Positions 31,977-39,989 of a stretch of 47,126 bases of DNA are shown here, one piece after another; the stretch's first letter is position 1, and the number at the start of each line of letters is the position of its first letter. This DNA is from Clostridia bacterium (GTDB lineage: Bacteria > Bacillota > Clostridia > Christensenellales > Borkfalkiaceae): positions 1 through 47,126 of the forward strand of contig JAFTPQ010000016.1 in assembly GCA_017463205.1 (NCBI GenBank), written 5' to 3'. A program made the position numbers and the translations under genes. Under the pieces are notes generated by a model that saw nothing but the letters and a program-made list of their open reading frames with translations, did not search any database and was not told the origin of the DNA.

Positions 31977-32993
31977 ATGAAAAGATATGCAATTTACGGC
32001 GCGGGGTCGCTTGGAACGGTGCTTGGCGCGTACATCACGAAAAACGGCGGAAAAATAGACCTTATCAACCGCAACAAAGCGCACGTTGAAGCGTTAAAGA
32101 AAAACGGCGCAAAAATTACGGGAACGGTGGAAATGACAGTTCCCGTTGAAGCGATTACACCCGATGAAATGACGGGAAAATACGACGTAATACTGCTTTT
32201 GACAAAACAACTTTTGAATAAGGAAGTCGTTACATTTTTGAAAGATTATCTTGCCGACGACGGCGTGATCGTTACCCTTCAAAACGGATTGCCCGAACCT
32301 GCTATTGCGGAGATCGTCGACGAGGACCGTACGATGGGTTGCGTGGTGGAATGGGGCGCGGCGCTTGTTGCGCCCGGCGTTTGCGAATTAACAAGTTCGG
32401 TGGACAGTCTTTCTTTCCATATGGGTAAGATGAACGGAATAACGGACGAAAAGTTTAACGAAGTGAAAGCATTGTTAGAACGTATGTGTCCCGTTCACGA
32501 AGAAACGAATTTGATCGGCGCGCGTTGGTCGAAACTGTTGATAAACGCTACTTTTTCGGGGCTTGGAACGGTTGTCGGCGGCGTGTTTGGCGACGTATCC
32601 GAAAACAAAGCAGCCCGTAAAGTTGCCATTCGGTGTATGAAAGAATGTATCGACGTGGGGCATGCCGCAGGCGCGGAATTTGCGCCCGTGCAAGGGAAAA
32701 ACATCACCGCTTTATTCTATTATAAAGGCGCTTTCAAAAGAGCGATCGCCACGATGCTGATTCCGATCGCGATGAAAAAACACCGCAATATCGAGCCGTC
32801 CATGTTGCAAGATTTGAAGAAAAACAAGCCTTGCGAAATCGACGCGATCAACGGCGTAGTTTGCGAATGGGGCAAAAAATGCGGAGTAAAAACGCCGATC
32901 AACGATAAAATCGTAGAAATCGTTAAAAAATGCGAAAGCGGCGAATTGACTCCCAACGCAAATAATATTAAGCTGTTTGACGAGTTGCTTTGA
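31977..32993 (+). CDS. Ketopantoate reductase family protein
   Basis: A 338-residue member of the PanE/ApbA family, which reduces 2-dehydropantoate or related 2-keto acids with NADPH. The N-terminal Rossmann site is YAIYGAGSLGTVLGAYI, followed by LLLTKQ and LQNGLPE. The catalytic Lys is in RWSKLLINA and the C-terminal half has the block ending MLQDLKKNKPCEID. Family assignment is firm; because the family contains several specificities and no pan genes are adjacent, the substrate is left open. The ATG at 31977 follows AAGGAG by 9 bases. Confidence 0.9.
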   Translation: MKRYAIYGAGSLGTVLGAYITKNGGKIDLINRNKAHVEALKKNGAKITGTVEMTVPVEAITPDEMTGKYDVILLLTKQLLNKEVVTFLKDYLADDGVIVTLQNGLPEPAIAEIVDEDRTMGCVVEWGAALVAPGVCELTSSVDSLSFHMGKMNGITDEKFNEVKALLERMCPVHEETNLIGARWSKLLINATFSGLGTVVGGVFGDVSENKAARKVAIRCMKECIDVGHAAGAEFAPVQGKNITALFYYKGAFKRAIATMLIPIAMKKHRNIEPSMLQDLKKNKPCEIDAINGVVCEWGKKCGVKTPINDKIVEIVKKCESGELTPNANNIKLFDELL

Positions 32994-33050
32994 CGCGCGA
33001 ATTTTTAAAAATGTATGGTCTTTGTTACAACGGAAAAAAACGAAACAGTA

Positions 33051-33090
33051 AAAAAGGAAGCGGCGACAACTCCGTTTCCTTTTTCGTATA
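33051..33090. terminator. Bidirectional terminator
   Basis: AAAAAGGAAGCGG (33051-33063) pairs with CCGTTTCCTTTTT (33072-33084), one G-U pair. It separates the rightward reductase gene from the leftward deacetylase-SSB pair. Confidence 0.85.
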
Positions 33091-33133
33091 TCGAGAAGCT
33101 TTTCAACGCAATATGCGTTGTCGGTTTTAAAAG

Positions 33134-33850
33134 TTAAACACAATGATAATTTGCGTCGGCGTCCGAAGATTCGGACGGTTTGTTTTGCAAGGTGTATAAA
33201 TCGAATTCGATGTCGATGTCAAATTCTTCGTTTGCGTCAAACGCCGCCAATTTGGAAACGGACACTTCGTAAGCGGTCATCGTTTTGATTTCCGCATCGG
33301 AAAGTTTCTTTTGATATTCGCGGCTTTGGATACGGCCGGATATCGCAATTTTATCCCCGACACTCAAATTTTTGACAAATCGTGCGTTTCTGCCCCAGGC
33401 AATGCAGGGGATATAATCCGATTTGTTGTAAGCGCGATTGACGGCGATCAGGATATCGGCAATTTCGCGATTAAAAGGCGTCGTGCGATAGATGGGCGGT
33501 TTGCAAATATAACCGCTGAGCAAAATGCTGTTGGGGTTTTTATCGGGGAGTTCGGTCAGCAATTCGCGCACGAACACCGTCAGCATCAAACGGGATTTTC
33601 CGTTTTCGATCTTGTTATAACTGCGGAATTGCCCCAACGCGCAAATAGTTTTGCCTTTTTCCAACATTCCGCCTTGGATCAGGCGTTCGGACAGCGTAAT
33701 GGGAAGGATATCCGCTTGCCCGGAAAGGCGCATTACGCGGACGAAAAATTCGTAAAATCCTTCGCCGTACACTTCGTGCGAGAATTTGGCGTCGCTGACG
33801 ATTTCTCCCATCAAGTACACTTTGTTGTTTTTTTCTGTAACGTAGTTCAT
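33134..33850 (-). CDS. Single-stranded DNA-binding protein with tandem OB folds
   Basis: A 238-residue protein with two OB folds. The N-terminal one (about 8-105: VYLMGEIVSDAKFSHEVYGEGF, ICALGQFRSYN) is divergent; the C-terminal one (about 110-205: ILLSGYICKPPIYRTTPFNRE, SDYIPCIAWGRNARF, ISGRIQSREY) is a clear SSB fold. The acidic end is present but lacks the usual DDDIPF tip. I know similar two-domain SSBs as secondary proteins of Clostridia. The second ATG (33850) is used because GGAGG lies 8 bases before it; it overlaps the deacetylase stop (ATGA). Confidence 0.85.
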   Translation of the reverse strand: MNYVTEKNNKVYLMGEIVSDAKFSHEVYGEGFYEFFVRVMRLSGQADILPITLSERLIQGGMLEKGKTICALGQFRSYNKIENGKSRLMLTVFVRELLTELPDKNPNSILLSGYICKPPIYRTTPFNREIADILIAVNRAYNKSDYIPCIAWGRNARFVKNLSVGDKIAISGRIQSREYQKKLSDAEIKTMTAYEVSVSKLAAFDANEEFDIDIEFDLYTLQNKPSESSDADANYHCV

Positions 33851-34704
33851 AAACATAACCTCCGGTCGTAATATGTAGTATCGATTTTTTTATTGATCGT
33901 CTGTGTTTGAGCGACATGCTGTTTGCCGTTTGCGTCAATGGTGTAATTTTCTTTATAGATCAATTCTCCGATCGGCACAAATTGAAATCCCCTATTTTGC
34001 AGAGTGGAAAAAATGATCGGCAACGCCTCGGCGGTGTGTAACCCGTTGTTGTGACAAAGAATGATCGAGCCGTTTTTCGCGCCGTTGACGATGCGCATAG
34101 CGATTTCTGCGCTTGATAAATTTTTCCAATCCAACGAATCGACGTCCCACTGAATGGGGTATAAGCCCATCTCGTTGCAAGTGTCGATAAGAAGATTGTT
34201 ATAATCGCCATAGGGCGGGCGAAACAACGTCACTTTTTGTCCTGTGATCTGTTCGATGGCGGCGGAAGAAGTTGTCAATTCGTCACGGATCGCCGCTTGG
34301 GATAATTTACTCATATACGAATGTGTGCGGCTGTGCGTACCCATTTCGTGGCCCGCTTCCACAATTTTTTTTACGTATTCGGGATATTTTTCCACCCAAA
34401 ACTGTACGGCGAAAAAGGTACACCGCACGTCGTTTTGCGCCATATAATTTAATAGACTGTCCGTGTGTTCGACGCCCCAAGCGCAATCGAAACTGATCGC
34501 CACTTTTTTTTCTTCCGTCGCAACCGAATAAATGGGGAGAGAACGAGGTGAACTCATACCTGCCCCCGTCGTTTGGCTGATTTCCACTCGTTTTTTTTGT
34601 ACGGCATAAGCGGCGACGGACGTCATTGAAAACACCAAAGCCAGCAATAAAGCACAAAAGCTCAATCCGCCCAAAAAACGTTTTAAACGAAAACAAACGA
34701 TCAT
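33847..34704 (-). CDS. Polysaccharide deacetylase, PdaB-like
   Basis: A 285-residue exported or membrane-anchored NodB-domain enzyme. An N-terminal hydrophobic segment (about 11-31) precedes the catalytic domain (about 70-260) with the catalytic-Asp motif SFDCAWG, the metal motif HSRTHSYM, RPPYGDYN, DSLDW and the His-containing LCHNNG. SFDxxWG rather than TFDDG is the PdaB-type version, a sporulation-linked deacetylase in Bacillus. A dispersed-element copy encodes TGAGMSSPR in the linker after the membrane segment. The start is the ATG at 34704 (GGAGG 9 bases upstream), not the GTG two codons earlier. Confidence 0.85.
   Translation of the reverse strand: MIVCFRLKRFLGGLSFCALLLALVFSMTSVAAYAVQKKRVEISQTTGAGMSSPRSLPIYSVATEEKKVAISFDCAWGVEHTDSLLNYMAQNDVRCTFFAVQFWVEKYPEYVKKIVEAGHEMGTHSRTHSYMSKLSQAAIRDELTTSSAAIEQITGQKVTLFRPPYGDYNNLLIDTCNEMGLYPIQWDVDSLDWKNLSSAEIAMRIVNGAKNGSIILCHNNGLHTAEALPIIFSTLQNRGFQFVPIGELIYKENYTIDANGKQHVAQTQTINKKIDTTYYDRRLCL
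34547..34571 (-). repeat. Dispersed 20-bp element, copy in deacetylase gene
   Basis: Minus strand GACGGGGGCAGGTATGAGTT then CACC, sense to the gene in the same frame as the ypeB copy (TGAGMSSP against TGAGMRSM). Confidence 0.7.
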
Positions 34705-34862
34705 TTTCACACGCCTCCATCATACCATGTTTCCCCGCGGCGAAAAATTGTAAAAAAGCAAGAACTTTGTCGTATTTTGCCAAAACCGTTTTGCGCCGCA
34801 GAGGGGGATAGGATACTTTATTCCGCATTGGAAAAAAATATGCGTAAAATTATGGGAAACGG

Positions 34863-34891
34863 TTTACTTTTTTCATTGGAATGTGTATAAT
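34863..34891 (+). promoter_or_regulatory. Promoter of the 84-codon gene
   Basis: TTTACT (34863-34868), 17-base spacer, TATAAT (34886-34891). Confidence 0.65.
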
Positions 34892-34930
34892 AAATCGTAG
34901 AAAACATTACACGAAAAAGAGGAAGAAACT

Positions 34931-35185
34931 ATGCGAATTTGGGCAAAATTGATGACGGAAGGCAAAATAAAAAAACAATACGTATACGAAAACCCAGAAA
35001 AATTGACGTATTCGCATTTCTTCGAGTATTTGACGGATATTTGTCAGGAATTAGATGTTCCGACGCCCGTTTTGACCAAGACGCACATTTTCAATTTTGC
35101 AAAATTCAATCACGTCAAGTTTTTACAGCGGGATTTTGTGGAAAGTTTGGGATACGATCATCTGGTTTTGGAGAATATATTATAA
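34931..35185 (+). CDS. Small conserved Clostridia protein
   Basis: An 84-residue protein with the pattern of a small family I recognise but cannot name by function: MRIWAKLMTEGKI at the start, an ICQELDVPTPVL segment, and a block ending in RDFVESLGYDHLVLENI. It has its own promoter and a GAGGAAG ribosome site. Composition suggests a compact alpha/beta fold. The neighbours give no hint of a role. Confidence 0.7.
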   Translation: MRIWAKLMTEGKIKKQYVYENPEKLTYSHFFEYLTDICQELDVPTPVLTKTHIFNFAKFNHVKFLQRDFVESLGYDHLVLENIL

Positions 35186-35264
35186 AGGCGTCGTGTAAAG
35201 TCGTATAAATCGACGGTGATAGATCGGCATATACCTCGCTCGTTTTGTAAAAAAGGGGAGGAGT

Positions 35265-36431
35265 ATGCGCGAATTTGTCAATAAAAAAGCAAGGCAGATC
35301 CCGCCGAGCGGGATCAGGAAATTTTTCGATATCGTAGCGGGAACGTCGGGCGCGATCTCACTTGGCGTCGGCGAACCCGATTTTATTACGCCGTGGAAGG
35401 TGCGGCAGGCGGCGATCGCGTCGTTACAGCGCGGACTTACTCAATACACGGGAAATCGTGGTTTGCCCACGTTGTTGCAGTTGGTGTCGAAATACCTTGC
35501 CGAGCGGTTTGCTTTGGAATACGATCCAAACCGTATTTTGATTACGGTGGGCGGCAGCGAAGCCATCGATCTTGCGTTGCGCGCGTGCATAGAAAGCGGC
35601 GACGAGGTGTTGATTCCCGATCCCGCATACGTATCGTATGCGCCGCTGGTAACGCTTTCGGACGGTGTGCCCGTGGCGGTGGAATGTCGGGAAGAAGACC
35701 GTTTTGTATTAAAGCCCGATCCTCTAAAAAGGGCGATCACAAAAAAGACGAAGGCGCTTATTCTCACCTATCCCAATAATCCGACGGGCGGGATCATGAC
35801 CAAGGACGAATTGCAAGCGGTTGCCGACGTGGCGATCGAATACGATCTGTTGGTGATCACGGACGAGATCTATGCCGAACTGACGTACGGAAGAAAACAC
35901 GCGTCGATCGCGTCCTTTCCCGGTTTGAAAGAGAGGACGGTGTATATCGGGGGCTTTTCCAAAGCGTTTGCGATGACGGGTTGGCGGTTGGGATTTGCCT
36001 GCGCGCCGAAAGAGGTGGACGAGGCGATGTTTAAAATTCATCAATACGGAATGTTGTGTGCGCCCATCACGTCGCAATATGCGGCGATCGAAGCGCTGAA
36101 AGACGGGTTTTCCGACGGGTTTGCGACCGTGGAACAAATGCGCGACGAATATGATGAGCGCAGAAAATTCGTATTGCGATCTTTGCGAGAGATCGGGTTG
36201 ACTTGTTTCGAGCCGCAGGGGGCGTTTTATGCGTTTCCTTCCGTTTTTTCCAGTGGGCTTAACGGCGAAGAATTTGCCAACGCATTGTTGCAACGGCAAA
36301 AAGTGGCGGTCGTTCCGGGGAATGCGTTTGGGCGGTTTGGAGCAAACAACGTGCGGATATCGTATGCGACGGGCATTTCGTCGTTATCCGAAGCGTTCGA
36401 TCGCATAGGAAAATTTATGACGGCGCTTTAA
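35265..36431 (+). CDS. Class I/II PLP-dependent aminotransferase
   Basis: A 388-residue fold-type I aminotransferase. ISLGVGEPDF, YTGNRGLPTL, TVGGSEAIDLALRA, YPNNPTGG, TDEIYAELTY and the PLP-lysine segment FSKAFAMTGWRLGFA are all present, followed by the substrate-carboxylate Arg in NVRISYAT. Enzymes of this group in Firmicutes act on aromatic, aspartate or branched-chain amino acids; specificity cannot be read here. The usual adjacent Lrp regulator is absent. GAGGAG precedes the ATG; the 79-base gap upstream shows no clear promoter. Confidence 0.92.
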   Translation: MREFVNKKARQIPPSGIRKFFDIVAGTSGAISLGVGEPDFITPWKVRQAAIASLQRGLTQYTGNRGLPTLLQLVSKYLAERFALEYDPNRILITVGGSEAIDLALRACIESGDEVLIPDPAYVSYAPLVTLSDGVPVAVECREEDRFVLKPDPLKRAITKKTKALILTYPNNPTGGIMTKDELQAVADVAIEYDLLVITDEIYAELTYGRKHASIASFPGLKERTVYIGGFSKAFAMTGWRLGFACAPKEVDEAMFKIHQYGMLCAPITSQYAAIEALKDGFSDGFATVEQMRDEYDERRKFVLRSLREIGLTCFEPQGAFYAFPSVFSSGLNGEEFANALLQRQKVAVVPGNAFGRFGANNVRISYATGISSLSEAFDRIGKFMTAL

Positions 36432-36518
36432 AAAGTTTGAAAAAAATAAAAATCGGTGAAAAATCGACGAAGTTTTTGCGTAAGAAAGTGAAATTATTCG
36501 GAAAAGAGGCAAAAATCA

Positions 36519-36547
36519 TTGACAAACGCAAGAAAAATCGGTATAAT
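36519..36547 (+). promoter_or_regulatory. Promoter of greA
   Basis: TTGACA (36519-36524), 17-base spacer, TATAAT (36542-36547); transcription should start near 36554. Confidence 0.88.
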
Positions 36548-36554
36548 GATGTAG

Positions 36555-36723
36555 AAAAATAAAAACTGCCGTGGCTTTTGGGAGTAAAAGGTCACGGTTG
36601 TATTTTAACGTTCCGACGGTGAACGGTTTTTTTGCGTATTTTTTCGCCTGTAAGGGGCAAGAGGACGGCGAAAAAATAGGAAAAAATATTCACAAAAATA
36701 AACGCGCGGAACAGGAGGGTTTT
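36555..36723 (+). promoter_or_regulatory. Structured leader of greA-lysS
   Basis: The roughly 170-base leader has three hairpins: CCGTG (36569-36573) with CACGG (36593-36597) plus an inner CTTTT/AAAAG stem; CGTTC/GAACG around 36609-36625 followed by TTTTTTT, which is terminator-like; and a perfect 12-bp stem TATTTTTTCGCC (36637-36648) with GGCGAAAAAATA (36667-36678). The layout suggests attenuation but no known riboswitch class was recognised. Confidence 0.5.
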
Positions 36724-37194
36724 ATGGCAGAACAACAATTTGAAATGACAAAGAAAGGCTATGATGAAGCGGTGGAGCGTCTGAAATATTTGCAGACGGT
36801 GAAACGCCAAGAGATCGTGGAACGTATTGCAGAAGCAAGAAGCCACGGCGACCTTTCGGAAAACGCCGAATACGACGCGGCGCGCAACGAACAGACGATG
36901 AACGAGATCGAGATCAACGATCTGGATTACAAAATTAAAAACGCAGTGATCATCGAAACGAGCAACGATACGTCGTTTGTACACATCGGCTCGAAAGTGA
37001 AAGTATACGATGAAGAATTGGAAGAAGAGGAAGTATACGAAATTACGGGTACGCTCGAATCCAACGCGATGGAAAATAAAATTTCCAACGAATCGCCCGT
37101 AGGCGCGGCGTTGTTGAAACATAAAGTGGGGGATACGGTGAAAGTATCCGCACCCGACGGCGATTATAAATTGACGATTAAAGAAATTTTCTGA
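36724..37194 (+). CDS. greA: Transcription elongation factor GreA
   Basis: GreA rescues backtracked RNA polymerase by stimulating cleavage of the transcript. The 156-residue protein has the N-terminal coiled coil with the acidic tip GDLSENAEYDAA and the C-terminal FKBP-like domain (ITGTLESNAMENKISNESPV, KVGDTVKV). The start at 36724 follows AGGAGG. lysS follows after 68 bases, probably in one transcript, as in several Firmicutes. Confidence 0.96.
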   Translation: MAEQQFEMTKKGYDEAVERLKYLQTVKRQEIVERIAEARSHGDLSENAEYDAARNEQTMNEIEINDLDYKIKNAVIIETSNDTSFVHIGSKVKVYDEELEEEEVYEITGTLESNAMENKISNESPVGAALLKHKVGDTVKVSAPDGDYKLTIKEIF

Positions 37195-37262
37195 TCAAAG
37201 ACAAGACCACAGCAGATCGAGTTGAAACATCAGAGGTTATAAAGTTTTTTAGAGGTTTACAA

Positions 37263-38774
37263 ATGCAAGAAAACAAGAATATGAACGCACCGCAAGAGGT
37301 GTCGGAAGAAGAACAACTGATCGAGCAGGCGCGTATCCGTCGTGAAAAGTTGGCGAAGTTGGTTTCGGAAGGGAAAAATCCTTACGAACAGGTGAAATAT
37401 CCCGTAGACGCCGATTCGGAAACGGTGAAAAATAATTTTGAAGCATACGAGGGCAAAACCGTAGTGATGGCAGGGCGTATGATGTCCCGCCGTATCATGG
37501 GAAAAGCGTCTTTTTCGCATATCGCGGACAAGAGCGGTTCGATCCAAATTTACGTAACGCGTCAAGATATCGGCGAAGAAAATTATATGTCGTATAAAAA
37601 AGATTACGACATCGGCGATATTTTCGGATTTAAAGGGTTCGTTTTTAAAACGCAGACGGGCGAAGTTTCGGTACACGTCACCGAATTGACGTTGCTTACC
37701 AAATCGTTGCTTCCGTTGCCCGAAAAATATAACGGTTTGCAAGACAAGGATATGAAATACCGTTTGCGCCATTTGGATTTGATCATGAACAAGGACGTGC
37801 GCGACACGTTCCGCAAACGTTCGCTTATTTTGAAAGAGATCCGTAATTTCCTCGACAGCAGAGGATATTTGGAAGTGGATACGCCCACGTTGTTGCCGTT
37901 GGAGATCGGCGCGGACGCAAGACCTTTCAAAACGCATCATAACGCGCTCGATTTGGATATGTATATGCGCGTGGAAACGGAGCTTTGCTTAAAGCGTTTG
38001 ATCGTCGGCGGTATGGACAAAGTGTACGAAGTGGGCCGTATTTTCCGTAACGAAGGTATGGACGCCTACCACAACCCCGAATTTACGACGATCGAAATGT
38101 ACGAAGCGTACACCGATTATATCGGTATGATGGATATGATCGAAGAAATGTATAAAACGGTGACGTTGAAAGTGTGCGGGACGTTGGATATCACCTATCA
38201 AGGCACGGAGATCCACATGGGGGATTGGACGCGTCTTACGATGGCGGAAGCGGTGAAAAAATACGCGGGCGTCGATTACAACGATTGGGCGACGGACGAA
38301 GACGCGCGCGCGGCAGCAAAAGGTTTGGGTGTGGAACTCGAACACGAAAACGCAACCAAAGGTTGGGTGCTTATCGAACTGTTCGATGCGTTTGTAGAAG
38401 ATAAGTTGATCCAGCCGACGGTGATCTACGATTATCCCGTGGAAAATTCGCCTTTGGCAAAACGCAAACCTTCCAACCCTGCGTTTACCGAACGTTTCGA
38501 ATATTTCATCTGCGGCCACGAGTACGGCAACGCATTTTCGGAATTGAACGATCCCATCGATCAAAAGCAACGTATGACGAAGCAGATCGAGGCAAAACGC
38601 GCGAAGGGCAACAACGAAGCGCAGGTGGACGAAGACTTTATAAACGCGCTCGAATACGGTTTGCCTCCCACAGGCGGTTTGGGAATGGGGCTTGACAGAT
38701 TTGTGATGTTGTTGACGGACAGCGCAACGATCCGCGACGTCATCCTCTTCCCGACGATGAAACCGAAGAAATAA
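37263..38774 (+). CDS. lysS: Lysyl-tRNA synthetase, class II
   Basis: A 503-residue class II LysRS. The N-terminal OB-fold anticodon domain (about 60-170) starts VVMAGRMMSRRIMGKASF. Motif 2 is RIFRNEGMDAYHNPEFTTIE and motif 3 is GLGMGLDRFVMLLTDS; the end TIRDVILFPTMKP is typical. Length and motifs are complete. It shares the greA transcript and ends at a good terminator. The ribosome site (AGAGG) is modest. Confidence 0.97.
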   Translation: MQENKNMNAPQEVSEEEQLIEQARIRREKLAKLVSEGKNPYEQVKYPVDADSETVKNNFEAYEGKTVVMAGRMMSRRIMGKASFSHIADKSGSIQIYVTRQDIGEENYMSYKKDYDIGDIFGFKGFVFKTQTGEVSVHVTELTLLTKSLLPLPEKYNGLQDKDMKYRLRHLDLIMNKDVRDTFRKRSLILKEIRNFLDSRGYLEVDTPTLLPLEIGADARPFKTHHNALDLDMYMRVETELCLKRLIVGGMDKVYEVGRIFRNEGMDAYHNPEFTTIEMYEAYTDYIGMMDMIEEMYKTVTLKVCGTLDITYQGTEIHMGDWTRLTMAEAVKKYAGVDYNDWATDEDARAAAKGLGVELEHENATKGWVLIELFDAFVEDKLIQPTVIYDYPVENSPLAKRKPSNPAFTERFEYFICGHEYGNAFSELNDPIDQKQRMTKQIEAKRAKGNNEAQVDEDFINALEYGLPPTGGLGMGLDRFVMLLTDSATIRDVILFPTMKPKK

Positions 38775-38783
38775 AACGCAACG

Positions 38784-38827
38784 CGCCGATTTGCACGGCT
38801 TTTCCGCGCAGATCGGCGTATTTTTCC
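38784..38827 (+). terminator. Terminator of greA-lysS
   Basis: CGCCGATTTGC (38784-38794) pairs with GCAGATCGGCG (38808-38818), one G-U pair, then TATTTTT. Confidence 0.8.
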
Positions 38828-38918
38828 TAAAAGATTATGTGTGACATTTAAAAAAATGTATCCGTTTATAAAGCTTTTTTATAAAAAGCGGAAGACGAAT
38901 ACGGAACGGAGAAAAAAA

Positions 38919-39920
38919 ATGGACGCGAAAATTACAAAAAAAAGACTCGGCCGTATGCTTTCTTACGATTGGATCAAAATTGTGGCGACGGTAGCGGCGG
39001 CGATCGTTGTTTGGTCGTTGGTGTTTACGATGACGGCGACGCGGATCACACCCGCGCAACAGTTTACCGTGTTCAATTACGTGGGAAATACGGCGGGGAG
39101 CAAATTCCACGATTCGTATGTGAATGCATTTAATAACGGTTTGTTTTCGTACGAAGTGTTGGAAGTGAATTGCAACGATCTGGCGACGACGGGCGAATAC
39201 AGCCAAACGGTGATGGAAGCTCGGTTGACAACGGATGAAGGGGACGTCATTTTTGTGGCGGACGCCGACGATGAAAGCACCGAATATGAAGAAAACGGCG
39301 AGAAAAAATATCACAGTTATTTATATTCGCTTGTAAAACGCTGGGGATATTATTTGTATAATTTAGACCCTGCCGCTGAAAACGGTTTTTTCAAGAGAAT
39401 GGAAACGTATTTGTCGGGATTTTACACGGAAGGATATCAAAAACCCGAAAGCCTTGACGAAGCGAGGGTGGAGGCTGCCTTTCGCACCCGTGTAAAAAAG
39501 GACAAGCGTTTTAAGACGGAAGCGCAGCTTGCCAAAGGGGTGCAAGAGGATATCGCGCGCATTAAAAAATATCGCGACGCGTTGGAAAATTTCTATAAAT
39601 ATCTTGACGCGGGATACGTAACGTTGACGAACGTGGAAGTTCCCAATACCAACGAGGAAATCGAGGGAGATATTCTGTTTTCGGGCGTGTACGGCATCAA
39701 CCTTTGCCCCAACGCGGATACCATGGGCGGATTGAAAGAAGTAGTGTATTATCAATCGACGTATACGGACGAAGACGGAAAACAGCAGGTGAAAACCTCT
39801 GTGGAAAATATGAACGTTGCATTTTTCAATTTGGAAGGCGTTGAAGACGGTTTCCAATACGAAAGCTTGCTGTACGTCAATCACTTGATCGAAAGTTATT
39901 GTACGGAGCTCAACGCATAA
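38919..39920 (+). CDS. Unknown single-pass membrane protein
   Basis: A 333-residue protein with one N-terminal transmembrane segment (about 22-42) and a large extracytoplasmic domain rich in Tyr, Glu and Asp. Blocks such as KFHDSYVNAFNNGLFSYEVL and the VADADDES segment are reminiscent of the edges of solute-binding folds, and I know similar proteins as unnamed membrane proteins of Clostridia, but I cannot assign a function. The ATG at 38919 is preferred because CGGAG precedes it and the segment upstream is Lys/Arg-rich and AT-rich. The decarboxylase gene follows after 69 bases. Confidence 0.65.
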   Translation: MDAKITKKRLGRMLSYDWIKIVATVAAAIVVWSLVFTMTATRITPAQQFTVFNYVGNTAGSKFHDSYVNAFNNGLFSYEVLEVNCNDLATTGEYSQTVMEARLTTDEGDVIFVADADDESTEYEENGEKKYHSYLYSLVKRWGYYLYNLDPAAENGFFKRMETYLSGFYTEGYQKPESLDEARVEAAFRTRVKKDKRFKTEAQLAKGVQEDIARIKKYRDALENFYKYLDAGYVTLTNVEVPNTNEEIEGDILFSGVYGINLCPNADTMGGLKEVVYYQSTYTDEDGKQQVKTSVENMNVAFFNLEGVEDGFQYESLLYVNHLIESYCTELNA

Positions 39921-39989
39921 AACCGAATAAGCTGTTTGCCGCGCCGTGTTTCGACGCGGCAGCTTTATCGAAAGGGCGGAAATGAAAAA

